Of a stretch of DNA of 64,000 bases, positions 60,483 to 64,000 are shown in pieces. A program made the translations under genes and the position numbers. Source of the stretch: Aureimonas sp. AU20 (GTDB taxonomy: Bacteria; Pseudomonadota; Alphaproteobacteria; Rhizobiales; Rhizobiaceae); contig NZ_CP006367.1 in NCBI RefSeq assembly GCF_001442755.1, forward strand, positions 3,224,001 to 3,288,000, given 5' to 3'. The notes under the pieces were generated by a model, which made no database searches, was not told the DNA's origin, and worked only from the letters and a program-made list of their open reading frames with translations. Within the stretch, counting starts at the first letter, position 1. Each line of letters starts with the position of its first letter.

Positions 60483-61811
60483 TCAGAAGCTCTGCCGAAG
60501 CCAGGAGCCGAGGCGTCCGACCCGCGTGCGCTGGTCGAAGGCGAAGTCCAGGACCGAATGTTCGGGCACATGCTCGAGCATCGACACCTGCGGGTAGATC
60601 AGAAGCCCCACCGACGTGGCGAAAGCGGGGCTCTTGTTGGCCGCCGCAAGGCCCGCCACGCCGACCGGGCGGCCGAGGCGGACATTGCGGTTGAGGATGG
60701 AGCGGGCCGCGTCGCCAAGGCCGGCAAGCTGGCTGGCGCCGCCCGTCAACACCACGCGCTTGCCGATGACATGCCCGAGATTGGACTGGTGCAGCCGGTC
60801 GCGGATCAGTTCGAGCGTTTCCTCCACCCGGGGGCGGATGATGCGCGCGATCAGCGAGCGCGAGACCTGGATCGTCGCCTCGTTGTTCTCGTCGCCCAGC
60901 GGCTCGACCGAAACGGTGTCGCCGTCGGCCATCATGCTGGGCAGGGCGTTGCCGTGCATGACCTTCAGCCGTTCCGCCTGTTCGGGGCGGATCGAGAGGC
61001 CGCGCGCCAGGTCCATCGTGATGTGATGGCCGCCGAGCGCCACGGCGTCGGCATAGGCGAAATGGCCGTTCTGGAAGATCGAGATCGAGGTGGAGCCCGC
61101 GCCCATGTCGATGCAGGCCGAGCCCATCACGGCCTCGTCGTCCACCAGGGTGGACAGGCCGCTGGCGTAGGGCGTGGCGACGAAGGCCTCGACCACGAGA
61201 TGCGCGCGGTTGATCGCCGCTTCCAGATTGCGCAGCGGCGTTTCCTCGGCCGAGAGGATGTGCAGCTCGGCGCCGAGCTCCGCGCCGGTCATGCCGACGG
61301 GATTTTCCAGGCCCGCCTCGTTGTCCAGCATCAGGTCGAACGGCACGCGGTGAAGCGCCACGCGCCCCTCGCGAAGCGGCGTGCGGGCCGCCTGGTTGAG
61401 AACGCGCTTGAGGTCCAGCTCGGAGACCTCGGTGCCCTCGACCTGGGCACGGGCCGAGCCGCGAAGGCTCTTGAGACGCCCGGCGCAGACGGAGACGATC
61501 AGCGACTCGATGGTGAGCCCGGCCATGCGCTCGGCCGCGTCGACGCAGTAGCGGATCGACTTCTCGGCCGCGTCGAGATCGACCACGACGCCCGACTTCA
61601 CGCCGCGCGAGCGCTGGTGGCCGATGCCGATCACTTCCACCACATGGGTTCGGCCGGGCAGCACCTCGCTTTCGGGGCGCGGCTTCAGCTTGGCGATGAG
61701 GCAAGTCACCTTGGACGAGCCGACATCGAGCACCGAGATGGTGCGCGGGCGTCGGTCCGAGGGCTTCTTCATGCGCGGAAGTTGGTCCGTGGGTTTGGAG
61801 AACAGCGTCAT
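60483..61811 (-). CDS. ftsA: Cell division protein FtsA
   Basis: Actin-like membrane tether for FtsZ. The 442-residue product starts [42 protein letters not shown] (phosphate 1), with VSVCAGRLKSL, CIDMGAGSTSISIFQNGHFAYADAVALGGHHIT (phosphate 2), and VVLTGGASQLAGL. The C-terminal amphipathic tail VGRLGSWLRQSF is typical. ATG 61811 overlaps the ftsQ stop by 4 bp, and ftsZ follows 118 bp later. Confidence 0.97.
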   Translation of the reverse strand: MTLFSKPTDQLPRMKKPSDRRPRTISVLDVGSSKVTCLIAKLKPRPESEVLPGRTHVVEVIGIGHQRSRGVKSGVVVDLDAAEKSIRYCVDAAERMAGLTIESLIVSVCAGRLKSLRGSARAQVEGTEVSELDLKRVLNQAARTPLREGRVALHRVPFDLMLDNEAGLENPVGMTGAELGAELHILSAEETPLRNLEAAINRAHLVVEAFVATPYASGLSTLVDDEAVMGSACIDMGAGSTSISIFQNGHFAYADAVALGGHHITMDLARGLSIRPEQAERLKVMHGNALPSMMADGDTVSVEPLGDENNEATIQVSRSLIARIIRPRVEETLELIRDRLHQSNLGHVIGKRVVLTGGASQLAGLGDAARSILNRNVRLGRPVGVAGLAAANKSPAFATSVGLLIYPQVSMLEHVPEHSVLDFAFDQRTRVGRLGSWLRQSF

Positions 61812-62716
61812 ACCGGCTTCTCCTTGCGGGCCTGCTTCACGATCTTGTCCCGTTCCTTCAGCGCCTTGAGGCGTCGCTCCTGCGCCGCCGGCGTCAGCTT
61901 GATGACGACGCGATCCTCGAGCCGCATATCGACGGCCTCGATGTCGCGCGAGAGAAGTCCGACGTCGCGGTCGAGCCGCATCACGGCGGCGGCCGCCTCG
62001 ATCGGGTCCAGCTCGGGCAGGCGCACCACGACGCCATTGTCGAGCCTGAGGTCCCAGCGCCGGTCGCCGACGCGGACATAGGCCTTGATGCGCTGGTCCA
62101 ACTCCGGCACGAGCGCCATCTTGTCGAGGATGTCGGTCGCCTCGCGCGCCGCGCCCGGGCCCACCACGAAAGGCAGGTCGGTGAAGCGCGTCGTGGCGTA
62201 GGGCACGATTTCCTTGCCCTCGCGATCGACGATCCAGAGATCCTTGTCGCGCTGCCAGAGCGCGAAGGGCTTCTTCTCGACCAGCGCGATGCGCACGCGG
62301 TTGGGATATTCCTTCTCGATCCGCGCGCTCTCGATCCAGGGCATGGCCTCGATCGCCTTGCGCGCGGTGTCGACGTCGAGCGCCGGCAGGGTCGTGGCTC
62401 CGGTCGCCCAAAGCTCCTGCAGGATGTCGATCTCGCTCGTCTCGCTATAGCCGGTGACGTCGACCTGCTCGATCGACAGGCCGAGCGGCTCGGCGATGGC
62501 GTCCACGACCTTTACCGTGTGGCTGCCCAGCACCATGCCATAAAGCGCGGTGGAGCCGAGAAGGCCGATCGTCATCGTGCGAAAGCGCGGCAGCGACATC
62601 TCGCGCAGATTCTTGATCCACACGATGATCTTGCGGCCCAGGCGCTGGGCGCGCAGCGCCAGCGGGTGCATCCGCTCGAAATCGGTCAGCGACAGGCGGC
62701 GGTTCAGCGCTTGCAT
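61808..62716 (-). CDS. ftsQ: Cell division protein FtsQ
   Basis: Septal membrane protein. The 302-residue product has a cytosolic N-terminus, one helix ([16 protein letters not shown]), the POTRA domain ([68 protein letters not shown]) and a C-terminal beta domain. Its start overlaps the end of ddlB by 13 bp and its stop overlaps the ftsA start by 4 bp, so ddlB-ftsQ-ftsA are coupled. Confidence 0.95.
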   Translation of the reverse strand: MQALNRRLSLTDFERMHPLALRAQRLGRKIIVWIKNLREMSLPRFRTMTIGLLGSTALYGMVLGSHTVKVVDAIAEPLGLSIEQVDVTGYSETSEIDILQELWATGATTLPALDVDTARKAIEAMPWIESARIEKEYPNRVRIALVEKKPFALWQRDKDLWIVDREGKEIVPYATTRFTDLPFVVGPGAAREATDILDKMALVPELDQRIKAYVRVGDRRWDLRLDNGVVVRLPELDPIEAAAAVMRLDRDVGLLSRDIEAVDMRLEDRVVIKLTPAAQERRLKALKERDKIVKQARKEKPV

Positions 62717-63627
62717 GAGGCGTCCCTCACCATCCAGCTCAGGAGATCACCGAAGGAATGGCCGGCCGCGCGGGCGATGTCGGGCACGAGCGAGGTCGCG
62801 GTCATGCCCGGCTGGGTGTTGATCTCCAGCCAGATCAGCTCGCCGCCTTCGCCGAAGCGGTCGTCGTAGCGGAAGTCCGAGCGCGACACGCCGCGGCAGC
62901 CGATGGCGCGGTGGGCGGCCAGCGCCGCTTCCTGCACACGCTTGGTCACTGCCGGGGAAATCGCTGCGGGAATGACGTGCTTGGAGCCGCCCGGCAGATA
63001 CTTGGACTCGTAGTCGTAGAAGGCGTGGCCCTCGGTCGTGATCTCGCAGACCGGCAGCGCCACGTCGCCCATGACGGCGCAGGTCAGCTCGCGGCCGGCC
63101 ACGAAACGCTCGATCATCACCTCTTCGCCGAAGGCCCAGTCCGTGCCGTGAAGCTGCTGCGGCGGGTGGGCCTGATCCTCGCGCACGATCAGGACGCCGA
63201 AGGAGGAGCCTTCCGCGATCGGCTTCACGACGTAGGGCGCGGGGATAACGTGGCTCGTCGCCGCCTTGCGGCGGTCCACCACCAGGGTTTCGAGCACGGG
63301 AACGCCGGCCGCGCGGGCGACGGTCTTGGCCTTCACCTTGTTCATGGCGAGCGCCGAGGCGAGCACGCCCGAATGCGTGTAGGGAATTTCCAGAAATTCG
63401 AGCACGCCCTGGATCGTGCCGTCCTCGCCGAACGGCCCGTGCAGCGCGTTGAAGGCGACATCGGGCTTCAGCTCGGCCAGGACCTGGGCGATGTCGTGGC
63501 CGACATCGATGCGGCTGACGCGGAAGCCCTCGGCCTCCAACGTGTCGGCGCACTCCCGGCCGGAATTGAGGCTCACCGGCCTTTCCGACGAGAAGCCACC
63601 CAACAGCACCGCCACATGCAAGGTCAT
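62704..63627 (-). CDS. ddlB: D-alanine--D-alanine ligase
   Basis: ATP-grasp ligase making the D-Ala-D-Ala peptidoglycan precursor. The 307-residue product has [88 protein letters not shown] and [26 protein letters not shown]. The conserved active-site residues appear intact. ATG 63627 has no strong ribosome binding site. It starts a ddlB-ftsQ-ftsA unit, 55 bp downstream of a CtrA-type box. Confidence 0.97.
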   Translation of the reverse strand: MTLHVAVLLGGFSSERPVSLNSGRECADTLEAEGFRVSRIDVGHDIAQVLAELKPDVAFNALHGPFGEDGTIQGVLEFLEIPYTHSGVLASALAMNKVKAKTVARAAGVPVLETLVVDRRKAATSHVIPAPYVVKPIAEGSSFGVLIVREDQAHPPQQLHGTDWAFGEEVMIERFVAGRELTCAVMGDVALPVCEITTEGHAFYDYESKYLPGGSKHVIPAAISPAVTKRVQEAALAAHRAIGCRGVSRSDFRYDDRFGEGGELIWLEINTQPGMTATSLVPDIARAAGHSFGDLLSWMVRDASCKR

Positions 63628-63672
63628 CGACCCACGATCCCATCAACGATATTTCAGGGATCATTCATGAGG

Positions 63673-63705
63673 CCGGTTTGGTTAAACGAAGGTTAATCAA
63701 ACCGG
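63673..63705. promoter_or_regulatory. CtrA-type box within a palindrome, before ddlB-ftsQA
   Basis: TTAA-ACGAAGG-TTAA (63682-63696) exactly matches the TTAA-N7-TTAA consensus of the cell-cycle regulator CtrA. It lies within a larger inverted repeat CCGGTTTGGTTAA / TTAATCAAACCGG (63673-63685, 63693-63705; one mismatch), about 55 bp before the ddlB ATG. CtrA control of division genes is known in Caulobacter and other alphaproteobacteria, so regulation of ddlB-ftsQA(Z) is likely here. Confidence 0.65.
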
Positions 63706-63820
63706 CACGATGAAACAAAATCGTAAGGCCGTTCCGGAACCGCGCGTTAACCTTTCGCCGCTGTGGCCGCAGCGCCATGCGCCCGCAAACGCGAAGCTCT
63801 CATCTTCCAACGAAAAAGGG

Positions 63821-63848
63821 CGCCGTCGCGGCGCCCTTGGCAGAAGCA
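63821..63848 (-). terminator. Intrinsic terminator after murB
   Basis: AAGGGCGCCG and CGGCGCCCTT (63826-63835, 63839-63848) form a 10-bp stem with loop TCG; on the minus strand it is followed by TTTCG, with a total T5 run. It lies 11 bp past the murB stop, separating murB from ddlB-ftsQA. Confidence 0.85.
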
Positions 63849-63859
63849 TCGTCCCCCGT

Positions 63860-64000
63860 TCAGGGTTGGAAGGGCTCGACTTCCCGGCCCGGCTCGAACC
63901 GTCCGAGCCGCTTGATCTCCCATTCGAGGAGAATTTCGCTCGTCTCGAAGACGCGCCGACGCACGGTCTCGCCCAGAAGCTCGAGATCGTGCCCCCTCGC
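63860..64000 (-). CDS. murB: UDP-N-acetylenolpyruvoylglucosamine reductase MurB, C-terminal end (5' part outside window)
   Basis: The last 46 codons of a minus-strand gene: [34 protein letters not shown] and a stop at 63860-63862. The [19 protein letters not shown] helix and LEWEIKRLG ending are characteristic of MurB C-termini, and murB-ddlB-ftsQ is the conserved dcw order. A terminator follows. Confidence 0.85.
   Translation of the reverse strand, partial: ARGHDLELLGETVRRRVFETSEILLEWEIKRLGRFEPGREVEPFQP

Overview
The window is a 64 kb piece of a GC-rich alphaproteobacterial chromosome. Gene content and order point to the Hyphomicrobiales (Rhizobiales): a ruvCAB/tol-pal/ftsH block, zapA next to a 6S-like RNA and 5-FCL, a PodJ-type polarity protein, an NdvA-like glucan exporter, an FtsZ with a long C-terminal linker, and a TTAA-N7-TTAA CtrA-type box before ddlB-ftsQA. 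The family cannot be fixed from the sequence alone; an Aurantimonadaceae-like genome is a guess. I see no tRNA, rRNA, CRISPR array, prophage or intact insertion sequence.

Layout. 1-9655 (minus): ftsH (cut by the left edge), tilS, cpoB, pal, tolB, tolA, tolR, tolQ, ybgC, read from right to left. 9690-15861: a secreted MBL-fold protein, yebC, a secreted serine hydrolase, then ruvC, a VapBC-type toxin-antitoxin pair and ruvA-ruvB. 15868-21205: a small secreted protein, a YmdB-like phosphoesterase, a GST, a CAP-domain lipoprotein, 5-FCL, an EF-hand protein, a 6S RNA candidate, bluB with an apparent CTG start, zapA and a DUF4164 gene. 21643-25215 (plus): gap, a glycolipid-binding-domain gene, pgk and an SGNH hydrolase. 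25474-33692: an NdvA-like ABC exporter, the ligase-associated exonuclease, a methyltransferase, a YitT-type membrane protein, a lipoprotein and the ligase-associated DEXH helicase. 33661-39648: HPP-CBS, SulP, PdeM, DUF3429, TIGR02186 and TauE/SafE. 39774-44755: podJ, a MerR regulator and a 68-residue protein. 44872-51646: prmA, SCO, a hexapeptide acyltransferase, an MFS exporter, a Tim44-like protein, azlCD and a DnaQ-SWIM exonuclease. 51789-64000 (minus): ligA, recN, bamD, lpxC, ftsZ, ftsA, ftsQ, ddlB and the 3' end of murB, the distal end of the dcw (division and cell wall) cluster.

How it fits together. Most genes serve envelope construction and division: dcw genes, LpxC, BamD, Tol-Pal with CpoB, ZapA, PodJ. 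The rest are mainly DNA repair (RuvCAB, RecN, LigA, helicase, PdeM, exonuclease), lower glycolysis and anion transport.

Most interesting observations. (1) A toxin-antitoxin pair with an exact 11-bp inverted-repeat operator sits between ruvC and ruvA, and the toxin stop codon overlaps the TTG start of ruvA. (2) Two MITE-like elements of 148 and 161 bp with IS5-like ends each sit exactly at the TAA stop codon of a gene, flanked by duplicated TAA/TTA. (3) bluB is open and conserved well upstream of its first conventional start codon, so it probably starts with CTG overlapping the zapA stop. (4) Three members of the ligase-associated repair set are scattered over 10 kb with no ATP-dependent ligase beside them. 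(5) A perfect CtrA-type box lies within a palindrome before ddlB-ftsQA.
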